Below, in pieces: positions 8,729 to 18,682 of a stretch of DNA of 64,000 nucleotides. The stretch comes from Bradyrhizobium sediminis (GTDB taxonomy: Bacteria > Pseudomonadota > Alphaproteobacteria > Rhizobiales > Xanthobacteraceae): assembly GCF_018736105.1 (NCBI RefSeq), contig NZ_CP076135.1, positions 5,082,001 to 5,146,000 of the forward strand, in the 5' to 3' direction. The notes under the pieces are model-generated. The model did no database searches. It was not told where the DNA came from and saw only the letters and a program-made list of their open reading frames with translations. A program made the position numbers and the translations under genes. Each line of letters opens with the position of its first letter. Position 1 is the stretch's first letter.

Positions 8729-11056
8729 TCAGGGCCTGCCGTTCTTCTCGGCGGCGCGGCGCAGGGCTTCGGCCAGCGCGCCGCCGGACGGCTCCTGCGG
8801 CCTGCGCGGCGCCGACGACGTCATTGATGCGCGGGAATTGTCGCGCGGCATGCCTTGCGAGGCGCGCTCGCTCTTGCCGCCGGTCTCGTCATCGAGCCGC
8901 AGCGTCAGCGCGATGCGCTTGCGCGCGACCTCGACCTCCAGCACCTTGACCTTGACGATGTCGCCCGACTTCACCACCTCGCGCGGATCCTTGATGAAGG
9001 TCTTCGACATCGCCGAGATGTGCACCAGCCCGTCCTGATGCACGCCGATATCGACGAAGGCGCCGAACGCCGCCACGTTGGTGACCGTGCCTTCGAGGAT
9101 CATGCCGCGCTTGAGATCCTTCAAGGTCTCGACGCCCTCCTTGAACACCGCGGCCTTGAAGGCGGGGCGCGGGTCGCGGCCGGGTTTTTCCAATTCACGC
9201 AGGATGTCGGTCACTGTCGGCAGGCCGAAGGTGTCGTCGACGAAAGCCTGCGGCTTGACCTGGCGCAGGATATCCGCATTGCCGATCACCGCCTTGATGT
9301 CGCTCTTGGTCGCGGCAAGAATCTTGCGCACCACCGGATAGGCTTCCGGATGCACGCCGGAGGCGTCGAGCGGATCCTCGCCGCCCTGGATGCGCAGAAA
9401 GCCGGCGCATTGTTCGAACGCCTTGGGCCCGAGCCGCGGCACCTCCTTCAGCGCCTTGCGCGATTTGAACGGGCCGTTGGCGTCGCGGTGCTGCACGATG
9501 CTCTGCGCCAGCCCGGAGCCGATGCCGGACACCCGCGCCAACAGCGGCGCCGAGGCGGTGTTGGCGTCGACGCCGACGGCATTCACGCAGTCTTCCACCA
9601 CCGCATCGAGCGAGCGCGCCAGCTTGCTCTCGCCGAGGTCATGCTGGTACTGCCCGACCCCGATCGCCTTGGGATCGATCTTGACCAGTTCGGCCAACGG
9701 GTCCTGCAGCCGCCGCGCGATCGAGACCGCGCCGCGCAGGGTGACGTCGAGCTCGGGCAATTCCTCGGAGGCAAAGGCCGAGGCCGAATAGACCGAAGCG
9801 CCGGCTTCCGACACCACGATCTTCGACATCATCAGGTCCGGCAGCAGCTTCACAAGATCCATGGCGAGCTTGTCAGTTTCGCGCGACGCAGTGCCGTTGC
9901 CGATCGCGATCAGATCGACGCGATGGGCGACGGCGAGCTTGCCCAGCGTCGCCAGCGCCTCGTCCCAGCGCCGCGCCGGTTCGTGCGGATAGATCGTGGT
10001 GGTGGCGACCACCTTGCCGGTGGCATCGACGACCGCGACCTTGACGCCGGAGCGGAAGCCGGGATCGAGGCCCATGGTGACCCGCGCGCCGGCCGGTGCC
10101 GCCAGCAGGAGGTCGCGCAAATTGGACGCGAACACGCGCACCGCTTCGGTTTCGGCCGCGTTCCACAGCCGCATCCGCAGATCGATATTGAGATGGACCT
10201 GGATCTTGGTGCGCCAGGCCCAGCGCACCGTCTCCAATAGCCACTTGTCGCCGGGGCGGCCCTGATCGGAAATCGCAAACCGCTGCATGATCTTCAGCTC
10301 ATAAGAACTGACCGCGGCCGGCGTAGCCGAAACCGGCTCGGGCAGCATCTGCAGATCCAGAATCTCTTCCTTTTCGCCGCGGAACATCGCGAGGATGCGA
10401 TGCGACGGCAGCCTGGTGAGCGGCTCGCTGAAATCGAAATAGTCCTTGAACTTCTCCCCCTCGGTCTTCTTGCCCTTGCGAACCGTGGAGGTCATCAGGC
10501 CATTCGACCACATCTGTTCGCGCAGCGCACCGAGCAGGTCGGCGTCTTCGGCGAAGCGTTCGACCAGAATGGCGCGGGCGCCGTCGAGCGCGGCCGCGGC
10601 ATCGGCCACCTGCTTGTCGGCATCGATGAAGGGTATGGCCGCGGCTTGCGGATCGTTCCCCGGCTGCGTCAGCAGCAGGTCGGCGAGCGGCTCGAGCCCG
10701 GCCTCCTTGGCGATCTCGGCCTTGGTGCGGCGCTTCGGCTTGAACGGCAGATAGATGTCCTCCAGCCGCCCCTTGCTGTCGGCGGCGAGGATCGCGGCTT
10801 CCAGCGCGGCATCGAGCTTGCCCTGCTCGCGGACCGAATTGAGGATGGCGGTGCGGCGCTCTTCGAGCTCACGCAGGTAGTTCAGGCGTTCTTCCAGCGT
10901 GCGCAATTGCGCGTCGTCGAGCGCGCCGGTGATTTCCTTGCGGTAACGCGCCACGAACGGGACCGTGGCACCGCCGTCGAGCAACGCCACTGTCGCCTCG
11001 ACCTGTTGTTCGCGAACGCCGAGTTCTTCCGCAATCTGCCGGTAGATGTTTGCCAC
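8729..11056 (-). CDS. tex: Tex family S1 RNA-binding protein
   Basis: A 775-residue cytoplasmic RNA-binding factor of the Tex family, which affects transcription and RNA metabolism. The order fits: helical N-terminus with [19 protein letters not shown], a YqgF-like nuclease fold ([19 protein letters not shown]), a helix-hairpin-helix segment ([18 protein letters not shown]) and a C-terminal S1 domain ([19 protein letters not shown]). The short tail is basic. The GTG at 11056 is preferred, because GAGAAAG lies about 7 nt upstream, while the TTG at 11062 abuts that site. Confidence 0.95.
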   Translation of the reverse strand: MANIYRQIAEELGVREQQVEATVALLDGGATVPFVARYRKEITGALDDAQLRTLEERLNYLRELEERRTAILNSVREQGKLDAALEAAILAADSKGRLEDIYLPFKPKRRTKAEIAKEAGLEPLADLLLTQPGNDPQAAAIPFIDADKQVADAAAALDGARAILVERFAEDADLLGALREQMWSNGLMTSTVRKGKKTEGEKFKDYFDFSEPLTRLPSHRILAMFRGEKEEILDLQMLPEPVSATPAAVSSYELKIMQRFAISDQGRPGDKWLLETVRWAWRTKIQVHLNIDLRMRLWNAAETEAVRVFASNLRDLLLAAPAGARVTMGLDPGFRSGVKVAVVDATGKVVATTTIYPHEPARRWDEALATLGKLAVAHRVDLIAIGNGTASRETDKLAMDLVKLLPDLMMSKIVVSEAGASVYSASAFASEELPELDVTLRGAVSIARRLQDPLAELVKIDPKAIGVGQYQHDLGESKLARSLDAVVEDCVNAVGVDANTASAPLLARVSGIGSGLAQSIVQHRDANGPFKSRKALKEVPRLGPKAFEQCAGFLRIQGGEDPLDASGVHPEAYPVVRKILAATKSDIKAVIGNADILRQVKPQAFVDDTFGLPTVTDILRELEKPGRDPRPAFKAAVFKEGVETLKDLKRGMILEGTVTNVAAFGAFVDIGVHQDGLVHISAMSKTFIKDPREVVKSGDIVKVKVLEVEVARKRIALTLRLDDETGGKSERASQGMPRDNSRASMTSSAPRRPQEPSGGALAEALRRAAEKNGRP

Positions 11057-11293
11057 GCGCAATCTTTCTCAAAGCCGCCGGCCGGTGAATCGTCCGCCGC
11101 GGGAGGACGCTTATGAACCATCGCCGATCGCTTCTTCAACCCGCCGCACCAAACAAATAGATCTGTGGATGGACGATGTTGATATCCGGGCGATGCAGCT
11201 TTTCACAAAATAGCTCGTGTGGATCGTGCGGCAAGATAAAGGTGGATCGGTGGCGCTTAACTGTGTAGACGGACGCTCCCTCCTGGAGCCCCC

Positions 11294-12550
11294 ATGTCGA
11301 TCTGCGGACTTGATTTCGGAACGTCGAACACGACACTCGGCACCATCGTCGGCGATGCGCCGGTCCTGACGGCGCTGGAGGCCGGCCACACGACGATTCC
11401 GAGCGCGATTTTCTATCAAGCCGATGGCGGGGTGCTGATCGGACGCAAGGCGATCGAGACCTATGTCGAGGGCGCGCCCGGCCGGCTGATGCGCAGCCTC
11501 AAATCGGTGCTCGGCACCTCGCTGATCGAGGAGACCACGCGGCTGGGGCGCGAGCGGACCAGCTTTCGCGACGTGATCGCCTATTATCTCGGCGCGGTGA
11601 AGCGGCGCGCCGAACAGGCCACCGGCCGCGAGCTGCGCGACGTGGTGCACGGCCGGCCGGTGCACTTCGTCGACAATGCCGACGACGCCGACCGCAAGGC
11701 GGAGCAGACCCTGCGGGAGATCGCGCGCGAAATCGGCTTCGGCGAGATCACATTCCAGTTCGAGCCGATTGCCGCGGCGCTGGATTATGAGCGCCAGATC
11801 GGGAGCGAGGAAATCGCCCTGATCGCCGATATCGGCGGCGGCACCTCGGATTTCTCGATCGTGCGGCTGGGGCCGCAGCGCCACGCCAGAAGCGACCGCG
11901 CCTCCGACATTCTCGCCAATGACGGCGTGCGCATCGGCGGCACCGATTTCGATCGCCAACTCAGTCTCGGCGTCATCATGCCGCTGTTCGGCTTCGGCAG
12001 CGCCATGAAGCGGCCCGGCCTCGACGTGCCCTCGAGCTATTTCCACGACCTCGCCACCTGGTCGAACATCAACCGCATGTACGAGCCGCGGGTGCTCGCG
12101 GGCATCCGCCAGGTCCGGCAGGAGGCAAGCGAGCCCGATCTGCTCGATCGGCTGGTGCGGGTGGTCGACGAACAGCGCGGCCATACGCTGGCGATGGAGG
12201 TCGAGGAAGCCAAGATTGCGCTGTCCGACCGTCGCCGGGCCGACATCCCGCTGGAATGGGTCGCGCCGGGCCTCGGCGCCGCCATCGGCCGCCCTGACCT
12301 CGTCAGCCATACCAGGCAACTGGCCGGGCGCATCGCGGCCCGCATCAGGATTTGCCTGACGCAGGCGCAATTGTCCGCCGGCGACATCGACGCAGTGTTT
12401 TTGACCGGCGGCTCGGTGCGGCTCGCCCATGTCCGCAAGGCGATTACCAAGGCGCTGCCGTCGGCCCGGATCGTCGAAGGCGACACGTTTGGTGCGGTCG
12501 GCAAGGGCCTCACCCTCGAGGCGCTCCGGCGTTATGGGCCGGGGCATTGA
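11294..12550 (+). CDS. Hsp70-family protein, YegD-like
   Basis: 418 residues covering only the actin-like ATPase fold of Hsp70, as in the YegD group of DnaK relatives that lack the usual peptide-binding domain. The phosphate-1 loop is GLDFGTSNT at the N-terminus. The phosphate-2 motif is IADIGGGTSDFSIV, and an adenosine-type motif (FLTGGSVRLAHV) sits near the end. The start is ATG at 11294, with CCTGGAG-type sequence upstream. It diverges from tex. The 11063-11293 gap must hold both promoters, but I cannot place them. Confidence 0.9.
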   Translation: MSICGLDFGTSNTTLGTIVGDAPVLTALEAGHTTIPSAIFYQADGGVLIGRKAIETYVEGAPGRLMRSLKSVLGTSLIEETTRLGRERTSFRDVIAYYLGAVKRRAEQATGRELRDVVHGRPVHFVDNADDADRKAEQTLREIAREIGFGEITFQFEPIAAALDYERQIGSEEIALIADIGGGTSDFSIVRLGPQRHARSDRASDILANDGVRIGGTDFDRQLSLGVIMPLFGFGSAMKRPGLDVPSSYFHDLATWSNINRMYEPRVLAGIRQVRQEASEPDLLDRLVRVVDEQRGHTLAMEVEEAKIALSDRRRADIPLEWVAPGLGAAIGRPDLVSHTRQLAGRIAARIRICLTQAQLSAGDIDAVFLTGGSVRLAHVRKAITKALPSARIVEGDTFGAVGKGLTLEALRRYGPGH

Positions 12551-12646
12551 GACCGGCCCGGCACAGACGCCTATTTGCAATGCCCTCGCGGCAATTGCAT
12601 AGTTGATCCAACGAAATGTCGTGATGGCAGTTGGAGAAATAGAGAA

Positions 12647-12973
12647 ATGGCGGACGCCGATCTGGATGTCGTAATCCGGCAGCTTGCGAAGCAACAATAT
12701 AAAGGCTTGATGGCCGCCGCGAAGAAGCGGCGCGATCGGTATGTCGGCCTTGCCGCCAAGGCGAAGAATGGCGAGGCCAGGGCCCGCTTCAAGCAGATCG
12801 CGAAAGATACCATGTTGCAGGCCACTGCCGCGGCGCGAAGGCTGCAGATTTCCGCCGATAACGCCGCGGACAGCTATGCACGATCGATGCGAAACGCGGC
12901 GGAGGCCCCACCGCCCGTCAAGAAGGTGGCCAAAAAGGCGGTGAAGAAGGCGGCCAGGAAGGCAAAGGCCTGA
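12647..12973 (+). CDS. Small helical protein with histone H1-like lysine/alanine tail
   Basis: 108 residues from ATG at 12647, with GGAG upstream. Residues 1-85 look helical and charged (DVVIRQLAKQQYKGLMAAAK). The last ~20 residues are an Ala/Lys-Lys repeat (VKKVAKKAVKKAARKAKA) like histone H1-type tails found in some bacterial nucleoid proteins. Nucleic-acid binding is inferred from that tail only. The LysR gene begins 22 nt downstream on the same strand. Confidence 0.65.
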   Translation: MADADLDVVIRQLAKQQYKGLMAAAKKRRDRYVGLAAKAKNGEARARFKQIAKDTMLQATAAARRLQISADNAADSYARSMRNAAEAPPPVKKVAKKAVKKAARKAKA

Positions 12974-12995
12974 GCAGATGACCGCAAGGTAGCCG

Positions 12996-13922
12996 ATGGA
13001 TCTCAAACAACTGCGCACCTTCCGGGCGGTGGCCGAACTCGGAAGCCTGAGCAAGGCGGCGGACCGGCTGCGGGCCGCCCAGCCTGCGCTCAGCCGGCAC
13101 ATCAAGCTGCTCGAGCACGAGCTTCGGGTCGAACTTTTCATCCGCAACGGACGCGGCATGCTCTTGACCAGCGCCGGCCAGATCCTGCTCGACCGCACCA
13201 CCGGGCTGGTGCGGCAGATCGAACAGGTTCGCGACGACATCCAATCGGCGAGCGGCAAGCCGTCCGGACGGGTGATCCTCGGCCTGGTGCCGACGGTAAG
13301 CGCCGTGTTGTCGGGGCGCCTGGCGCGCCGGATCATCACGGATCTTCCCGATATCTCGCTGCGGATCGTGGAAAGCTATGGCGGCCATCTGGTCGAATGG
13401 TTGCACCGGGGCGAGATGGATCTCGCCATCACCTACGGTCCCGCCGACGACCTGCATCTTTCCGTCCACTCGATCGGACACGAGGACCTCGCCGTCGTCG
13501 GTCCGCCGGGCTCGGGTCTGGCCAGGAAAAAGCAGGTCGAGCTGGAATGGCTGGTCAGGCAGAGGCTGATCCTTCCCAGCGTTTCGCATGGCCTGCGGGC
13601 GCTGCTTGAGAAAGCAGTGGCCCGCAAGAAATTGACGCTCGACGCCATGATCGAGGCCGATTCATATCGCGCCCAGATCGCCCTCATGGAAGAGGGACTG
13701 GGCTACACGCTGTTGCCGGCATCAGCGATCCGCGCCGAGCTGGCGGCCAAGCGGCTGGAAATGGCAGCGCTCGTGAACCCGCCGGTCAGTCGCGAAATCA
13801 TTCTGGCATCGCCGATCGCGCGCCCCTCGTCCATCGCCACCAGCACGATCTCGTCGCTGATCGTTGCCGAGATCGAACAGCTTGCCAAGGAAGGCCTCTG
13901 GAAAATTCGGATGGCGGGTTGA
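12996..13922 (+). CDS. LysR-family transcriptional regulator
   Basis: A 308-residue regulator. The N-terminal winged helix-turn-helix is textbook (MDLKQLRTFRAVAELGSLSK, then LRAAQPALSRHIKLLEHEL). The effector-binding domain follows from about residue 90 (GRVILGLVPTVSAVLSGRLA). It converges on the TPP-dependent decarboxylase pair at 13976-15135, its most obvious but unproven target. LysR regulators normally sit divergent to their targets, so the convergent layout weakens that link. Confidence 0.93.
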   Translation: MDLKQLRTFRAVAELGSLSKAADRLRAAQPALSRHIKLLEHELRVELFIRNGRGMLLTSAGQILLDRTTGLVRQIEQVRDDIQSASGKPSGRVILGLVPTVSAVLSGRLARRIITDLPDISLRIVESYGGHLVEWLHRGEMDLAITYGPADDLHLSVHSIGHEDLAVVGPPGSGLARKKQVELEWLVRQRLILPSVSHGLRALLEKAVARKKLTLDAMIEADSYRAQIALMEEGLGYTLLPASAIRAELAAKRLEMAALVNPPVSREIILASPIARPSSIATSTISSLIVAEIEQLAKEGLWKIRMAG

Positions 13923-13975
13923 AGCACCACTTCAGAGTCCTGCAAGACCGATCGGTGTTGCTTCTCGGTATTGCT

Positions 13976-14575
13976 TCAATTGTAGAGCGATTCATCTCCG
14001 AGAACGGATCGCCGGAAGCGCGTGGTCAGGATGCCGCCATCGGCCGGCGGCAACACGAAGACCAGCGCCTCGGGATTGATCTTGAGCTGCGCGAACACCG
14101 GTCCCTTGCCCTGATGGGCGAGATCGCGGATCTCCGTCACCTGTTCCATGGTCCTGACGACACGCGACGTGCGGATACCCGCGGCAAGCGCCATGGCGGC
14201 GAGGTCGACGCCTGAGGCGGTATGGGTCTTCTGCATGCCGGTCTCGCCGAACCGCTCGTTGTCGAGCACGGCGATCGTCAGGTTCGGCGGTCTCTCGACG
14301 GCGATGGTGGCGAGCGAGCCGAGGTTCATCAGCATCTCGCCGTCGCCGGTGACGACCAGCACCTTGCGCTTCGGCTGCGCCAGCGCCAGGCCCAGTCCCA
14401 TCATCGAGGCGGCACCCATGGCGCCCCACAGCGGAAAATTGTTGGGGTTGTCGCCGGCGGCCGAGACGTCCCAGTTCGGCGCGCCGAGACCGGCGATGAC
14501 CAGCAGGTCGCCGCGGTCACGCAGCAGTTCGCCCACGACGTCGCGGCGATGAAGCAGAGCATTAGGGTTGGTCAT
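13976..14575 (-). CDS. TPP-dependent decarboxylase, C-terminal (beta) subunit
   Basis: 199 residues forming the pyrophosphate-binding half of a thiamine diphosphate enzyme. The TPP/Mg motif starts GDGEMLMNLGSLATIA and continues to NLTIAVLDNERFGETG. The start is ATG at 14575, which overlaps the stop of the upstream subunit (ATGA), so the two are translationally coupled. A split pyrimidine/pyrophosphate pair like this is characteristic of sulfopyruvate decarboxylase (ComD/ComE) and phosphonopyruvate decarboxylase-like enzymes. No sulfonate or phosphonate gene is next door to decide between them. Confidence 0.85.
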   Translation of the reverse strand: MTNPNALLHRRDVVGELLRDRGDLLVIAGLGAPNWDVSAAGDNPNNFPLWGAMGAASMMGLGLALAQPKRKVLVVTGDGEMLMNLGSLATIAVERPPNLTIAVLDNERFGETGMQKTHTASGVDLAAMALAAGIRTSRVVRTMEQVTEIRDLAHQGKGPVFAQLKINPEALVFVLPPADGGILTTRFRRSVLGDESLYN

Positions 14576-15135
14576 TTGCGCGCCAGCTCCTTGAAGTTCT
14601 TGGCCCCCAACACCCGCTGCCCGATCAGGACCGCGGCCGGCCGCCAGGTGTTGAAGGCCAGATTCGCAGCCCCCCAGACCGTCTGCGCGACGAGATGCGG
14701 CTCGTCCGCGCGCGTGACGATGACGCCCATGGCCTCGAGCGCCGCCTGCGTTCCCTGCCCCATCGGGATCTGCCACGGGTTGAACTCACCCCAGTCGCCG
14801 CGCATCGTCACCAGCATCAGCAGCGGCATGTGACAGATCGCCGGCAGCGACAGCATGTTGATGCAGTTGCCGACGCCGCTCGACTGCATCAGCAGCACGC
14901 CGCGCTGACCGCCGAGCCAGGCGCCGGCGAGCATCGCCACGCCTTCCTCTTCCGTCGTCAGGGTGACGACGCGCGTCTCCGGGTCGGCCTCGAAGGCGCG
15001 AATGAGACGGCTGTGGCCGGCGTCCGGCACCATCCCGACTTGCTTGACGTCAGCTTCCTTGAGGATGCGGTAGACGTCGTCCGGCCACGTCGGCGGCGGT
15101 GACGCCTGGTTCGGTTTGGCGGCCAAATCTGCCAT
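14572..15135 (-). CDS. TPP-dependent decarboxylase, N-terminal (alpha) subunit
   Basis: A 187-residue partner of the 13976-14575 subunit, carrying the pyrimidine-binding half. The conserved glutamate that activates TPP is in VVTLTTEEEGVAMLAGAWLG. QSSGVGNCINMLSLP follows, as in sulfopyruvate and phosphonopyruvate decarboxylases. The ATG is at 15135. The 4-nt overlap with the next gene implies equal synthesis of the two chains. The reaction should be decarboxylation of a substituted pyruvate; the exact substrate is unknown. Confidence 0.85.
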   Translation of the reverse strand: MADLAAKPNQASPPPTWPDDVYRILKEADVKQVGMVPDAGHSRLIRAFEADPETRVVTLTTEEEGVAMLAGAWLGGQRGVLLMQSSGVGNCINMLSLPAICHMPLLMLVTMRGDWGEFNPWQIPMGQGTQAALEAMGVIVTRADEPHLVAQTVWGAANLAFNTWRPAAVLIGQRVLGAKNFKELARK

Positions 15136-15295
15136 CGAGCGGCGCTCCTCACTTCGTTCTTCGGGTTTGGTTTCCGCCCCAGATTAGACGGCGTTGGTGG
15201 AGCGGCAAAAGCTCAATGTCGTTATGGCTTCTATCGCAAAATTGAAACTCCCGGCGTGTTGAGAGTCAAAGCGAGGGGTCTCCCTCGCCTCGGCC

Positions 15296-16528
15296 TCAGA
15301 TCACGAAGAATCCATGGGTGCCGTCACGGCGGAGCTGTTCGACGAGGCCGTATTCCCAATCGAGATAGGCCTGCATCGCGCCCGCATCGACATCGGTGCC
15401 CTCATAGGGGCGCCGGTAGCGGTGCGACGGGTCGGGCCTCGGCAAAACCTGCGGCGGGGCTACTTCAAGCGCGCGATCATAACCACCTTCGAGCACGTAG
15501 ACCTCCCAGCCCATTTGCGCGAGCCAGGATGCGGTCATGTCGGCGCGCACGCCCCTGTCGTCGGTGAGAAGAATGCGCGCGCCGCGCACCGGCGCGGCCA
15601 TGTCGATCTCCTGCACCAGTTGCCCGCCGGGATAGTGGCGAAAGGCCGCGATGTGGCCGGCGGCATACTCTTCGGCGTCGCGAACGTCGAAGCGATAGAG
15701 CGTGTGATGACTTTGAGCCTGCAGCGCCGCCGCTTCTTCCGCGCTGATATGCTTCACGCCGGCACGATAGGCGACTTCGCGGGCCCTGGCCTGCGCGCCC
15801 TCGAACGGGCCGATGCCGCCGCGCCGGTCCGCGCCGTGCTCGAGCTCTTGCTTCGCCAGCGTCCAGCCGATCGTGCCGTTGCGCAGCGCCACCACTCTGT
15901 TGGCGACGCCGGCGTTGATCAGCGACTGGGTGCCGATGATCGAACGGGTGCGGCCGGCGCAATTGACGATGATGGTGGTGTCGGGATCCGGCGCGATGCC
16001 GCCCGCGCGCAGCACCAGTTCGGCGCCGGGCACGCTGACGGAGCCGGGGATGTTCATGGTGGCATATTCGTCGAACCGCCGGACGTCGAGGATGGCGACA
16101 TTGGCCTTGTCCGCAATCAGGGCGGCGACCTCCTCCGCCGGCAGCGAGGGCGTGTGCCGGCGGGACTCGACCAGTTCGCCGAACGCCTTGGCATAGGAAT
16201 TGACGTCCTGAAACAGTTCATAGCCCGCCGCCTGCCAGGCCTCGAGCCCGCCTTCGAGTTGGCGGACGTCGGTGTACCCCAACGCTTTGAAACGATCCGC
16301 CGCCTGCGCAACGAGGCCTTCGCCGGCGTCATAAAGAACGATCGGCGCGTCCCGTCGCGGCAGTCTCGCCGCGGCTTCGAGCGCGATCCGGTCGGCCGCC
16401 ATGTTGGCGGCAAACAGCGGATGGCCTGACGCAAAGACGGCCTCGTGCCGCAAATCGAGCAGCGCGATTTCATCGCGCGAGATCAGCATGCAGCGGACTT
16501 GCGAGGGGGAGATGGCGGGTATGGTCAT
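15296..16528 (-). CDS. Three-domain rhodanese-like sulfurtransferase
   Basis: 410 residues with three rhodanese-like units in a row, at about 5-110, 125-230 and 258-370. Only the middle one has a catalytic cysteine (IIVNCAGRTRS, C190). The first has Asp at the matching place (LYDAGEG, D67) and the third also has Asp (LLTDDRGVR, D324). The ATG at 16528 is preferred; an upstream in-frame start at 16588 adds a basic, unconserved-looking stretch. The likely role is transfer of sulfane sulfur from thiosulfate or a persulfide. The acceptor is unknown. Confidence 0.85.
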   Translation of the reverse strand: MTIPAISPSQVRCMLISRDEIALLDLRHEAVFASGHPLFAANMAADRIALEAAARLPRRDAPIVLYDAGEGLVAQAADRFKALGYTDVRQLEGGLEAWQAAGYELFQDVNSYAKAFGELVESRRHTPSLPAEEVAALIADKANVAILDVRRFDEYATMNIPGSVSVPGAELVLRAGGIAPDPDTTIIVNCAGRTRSIIGTQSLINAGVANRVVALRNGTIGWTLAKQELEHGADRRGGIGPFEGAQARAREVAYRAGVKHISAEEAAALQAQSHHTLYRFDVRDAEEYAAGHIAAFRHYPGGQLVQEIDMAAPVRGARILLTDDRGVRADMTASWLAQMGWEVYVLEGGYDRALEVAPPQVLPRPDPSHRYRRPYEGTDVDAGAMQAYLDWEYGLVEQLRRDGTHGFFVI

Positions 16529-16938
16529 GCATGGCGGGCCTGGATGGGAATGACGGCTAGCCTTGCACTGTTGCGCCGGCCTGTTCAACTCCGGGCCGTT
16601 GCGCGCACCCGAGCCGACGCCCGCTCATCTTAGCCATCGCAGATGGACAAAGGCATATGTCCGCGTTCCCGCGGCGCATTTCGCCCGGGTCTTGCCGGGA
16701 ACCTGCCACCCTCTCCAACCAGCGGGCGCGGGGAATGCAAGAAGCACGTACAGCCCTGTCGCGTCGGTGCATGTGTGCCGCACCTCACACAGAGCGGAGG
16801 CACTCCTCTGATTGGCTGACGTGCAGCCGGTGCTGCATCGCTTAGCTTGCAAGCGGGCTGACATCGACCACCGGACGGCGATCGCCGCGCACGAGATGCG
16901 CGGAGATCTTCCATCCCTCCAAAACGAGGATCTTCAAA
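16529..16938. other. 410-bp gene-free stretch upstream of the RTX gene
   Basis: Short open frames exist on both strands, but none has a convincing start site or protein-like composition. The minus-strand text around 16630-16760 has the look of dispersed intergenic sequence seen in Bradyrhizobium-type genomes. That is memory-based and weak. Near the RTX start there is ACGAGGA about 9 nt upstream of the ATG, which serves as its ribosome site. Confidence 0.4.
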
Positions 16939-18612
16939 ATGGCCAAGACGATTCGTGCTCTTGAGCAGACCGATTTTTTTGATAGCGGACTAGGGATCGG
17001 CATCCCCGCCGGGCCGATCTTCATCACGGGAACGTGGGACAATGACACCATCTACGGCAGTAACTGGGACGACTACATCGATGGTCTTGGCGGCAATGAT
17101 ACGATCTACGGCTTCGGCGGCAACGACACCATTGTCGGCGGCTACGGCGCCGGCGGCAGCTACCTGGACGGCGGCGACGGCGACGACGTCCTTCTGGCCT
17201 ACAACGGCAACGACACGCTGGCTGGCGGCGCCGGCGACGACTACCTCTTTGGTGGCGATTATGGCTTCAATGTCCTCGATGGCGGGACTGGCGCCGATAC
17301 GCTTATCGGCGGCCTTGACGCCGACATCATGATGGGTGGCGATGGCAACGACTACCTCTTTGACCTCAATGGCGCCGGCGGCGATTTTCTTGATGGCGGC
17401 GCCGGCAACGACCGGCTGATCGTCGGGGCCGGCGCAGCTTTGCTGTTCGGCGGCGATGGATACGACACCGTCTCTTATAGTCTCTCGTTCGGCGCCGTCT
17501 CCGTGAATCTGGCTAACATGAATTTGAACGCCGGCGAGGCGGCCGGCCATGTCTATTTCGGCATCGAAGCATTTTCGCTCTCGAGCTTCGACGATACGTT
17601 CGTCGGCTCGAATCTCGCTGACATCGTCAATGGCGGCATCGGCAACGACACGCTGTTCGGCAACGACGGTGCCGACATCCTGGACGGCGGCGAGGGCAAC
17701 GACCGGCTCGATGGCGGCGGCGGTGACGACGCTCTGTACGGCGGTAACGGCAACGATATTCTCGAAGCCGGCACCGGCGACGACATTCTCAATGGCGGCA
17801 CCGGCGCCGACATTCTGTCGGGAGGCGACGGTTTCGACATCGCGGCCTACTACGACGCTACCGCCGGCGTCAGCATCGATCTCACCCGCTCGTCGACGAC
17901 CTGGACGGGCGAAGCGCAAGGCGACGTCCTGTCGTCGATCGAGGAGATTGATCTGACGGGCTTCGCGGATACCTTCCGAGGTAACGCCAATGACAATTTC
18001 GTCTTTGGCGGAAGCGGCAACGATCAGATCTACGGTCTTGCCGGCAACGATACGCTCTATGGCGGCAACGGCGACGACAGCGTGTTCGGCGGCGACGGCA
18101 ATGATATCGTCCATGGCGACAGCGGCTGGCGGCAAGGCGGCAACGATTATCTGCAGGGGAATGCGGGCGATGACGTCCTGATCGGCGGCGTCGGCAACGA
18201 TCGCATGGTGGGAGGTACGGGCAATGATATCCTGAGTGGCGGGGCTGGCAGCGACTATCTCGTCGGCAACGAGGGCGCCGATACCTTTCAGTTCGCCGCG
18301 GTCTCGGAGTCGCAGAACCAGCTGTCGTGGGGCACCCAGCAGGATACGATCGTCGATTTCACGCAAGGACAGGACAGGATCGATCTGTCCCTGATCGATG
18401 CTAACGTTTCGCTGGCGGGCGACCAGGCCTTCACTTTCCTCGCCGATCCCGCCCACTATACCGGCGACTGGTCGGGCCTGGTCTGGCAAACGACGGACAG
18501 TCGGACCGGCATCGCCACGCTCAACGTCTCGATCGATGCGGACCCCGGCGCCGACATGCAGATCTACATGTCACACCCATACACGTTCACCGCCAACGAC
18601 TTCATCCTTTGA
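16939..18612 (+). CDS. RTX-type calcium-binding repeat protein
   Basis: A 557-residue acidic protein built almost wholly from GGxGxDxhx nonapeptides (for example GGNGNDTLAGGAGDDYLFGG), which form calcium-loaded beta rolls. The repeats fall in three blocks, at roughly 30-180, 225-305 and 345-455. The blocks are separated by non-repeat segments such as SYSLSFGAVSVNLANM. The C-terminal ~95 residues (DTIVDFTQGQDRIDLSLID) match the serralysin-type C-terminal domain used for type I secretion. There is no signal peptide and no protease or other catalytic domain. No type I exporter genes are nearby, so it is an orphan substrate. It probably acts outside the cell or on its surface. Confidence 0.9.
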   Translation: MAKTIRALEQTDFFDSGLGIGIPAGPIFITGTWDNDTIYGSNWDDYIDGLGGNDTIYGFGGNDTIVGGYGAGGSYLDGGDGDDVLLAYNGNDTLAGGAGDDYLFGGDYGFNVLDGGTGADTLIGGLDADIMMGGDGNDYLFDLNGAGGDFLDGGAGNDRLIVGAGAALLFGGDGYDTVSYSLSFGAVSVNLANMNLNAGEAAGHVYFGIEAFSLSSFDDTFVGSNLADIVNGGIGNDTLFGNDGADILDGGEGNDRLDGGGGDDALYGGNGNDILEAGTGDDILNGGTGADILSGGDGFDIAAYYDATAGVSIDLTRSSTTWTGEAQGDVLSSIEEIDLTGFADTFRGNANDNFVFGGSGNDQIYGLAGNDTLYGGNGDDSVFGGDGNDIVHGDSGWRQGGNDYLQGNAGDDVLIGGVGNDRMVGGTGNDILSGGAGSDYLVGNEGADTFQFAAVSESQNQLSWGTQQDTIVDFTQGQDRIDLSLIDANVSLAGDQAFTFLADPAHYTGDWSGLVWQTTDSRTGIATLNVSIDADPGADMQIYMSHPYTFTANDFIL

Positions 18613-18648
18613 GCGATCGAAGGACCGTCGGCAAAGCGGCCCAATCAT

Positions 18649-18682
18649 TTCGGGATACGGCGCGGTCGCGCCGTATCCCGAA
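18649..18682 (+). terminator. Strong hairpin after the RTX gene
   Basis: Perfect 16-bp inverted repeat with a 2-nt GT centre: TTCGGGATACGGCGCG then its exact complement. It begins 37 nt after the RTX stop. The stem is very stable. No T-run follows on the plus strand, so it may end transcription without the classical tail or protect the 3' end of the mRNA. Confidence 0.55.

Noticed and set aside
11111..13339. 742-codon open frame on the minus strand
   Set aside because: It runs antisense through the Hsp70-like gene, the lysine-tailed gene and part of the LysR gene, all with clear family motifs. Its own translation shows no domain; it is a high-GC shadow.
17040..18290. Dense short repeats that might be taken for a CRISPR array
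   Set aside because: They are imperfect 27-bp units encoding RTX nonapeptides in one open frame, with no constant repeat or unique spacers.
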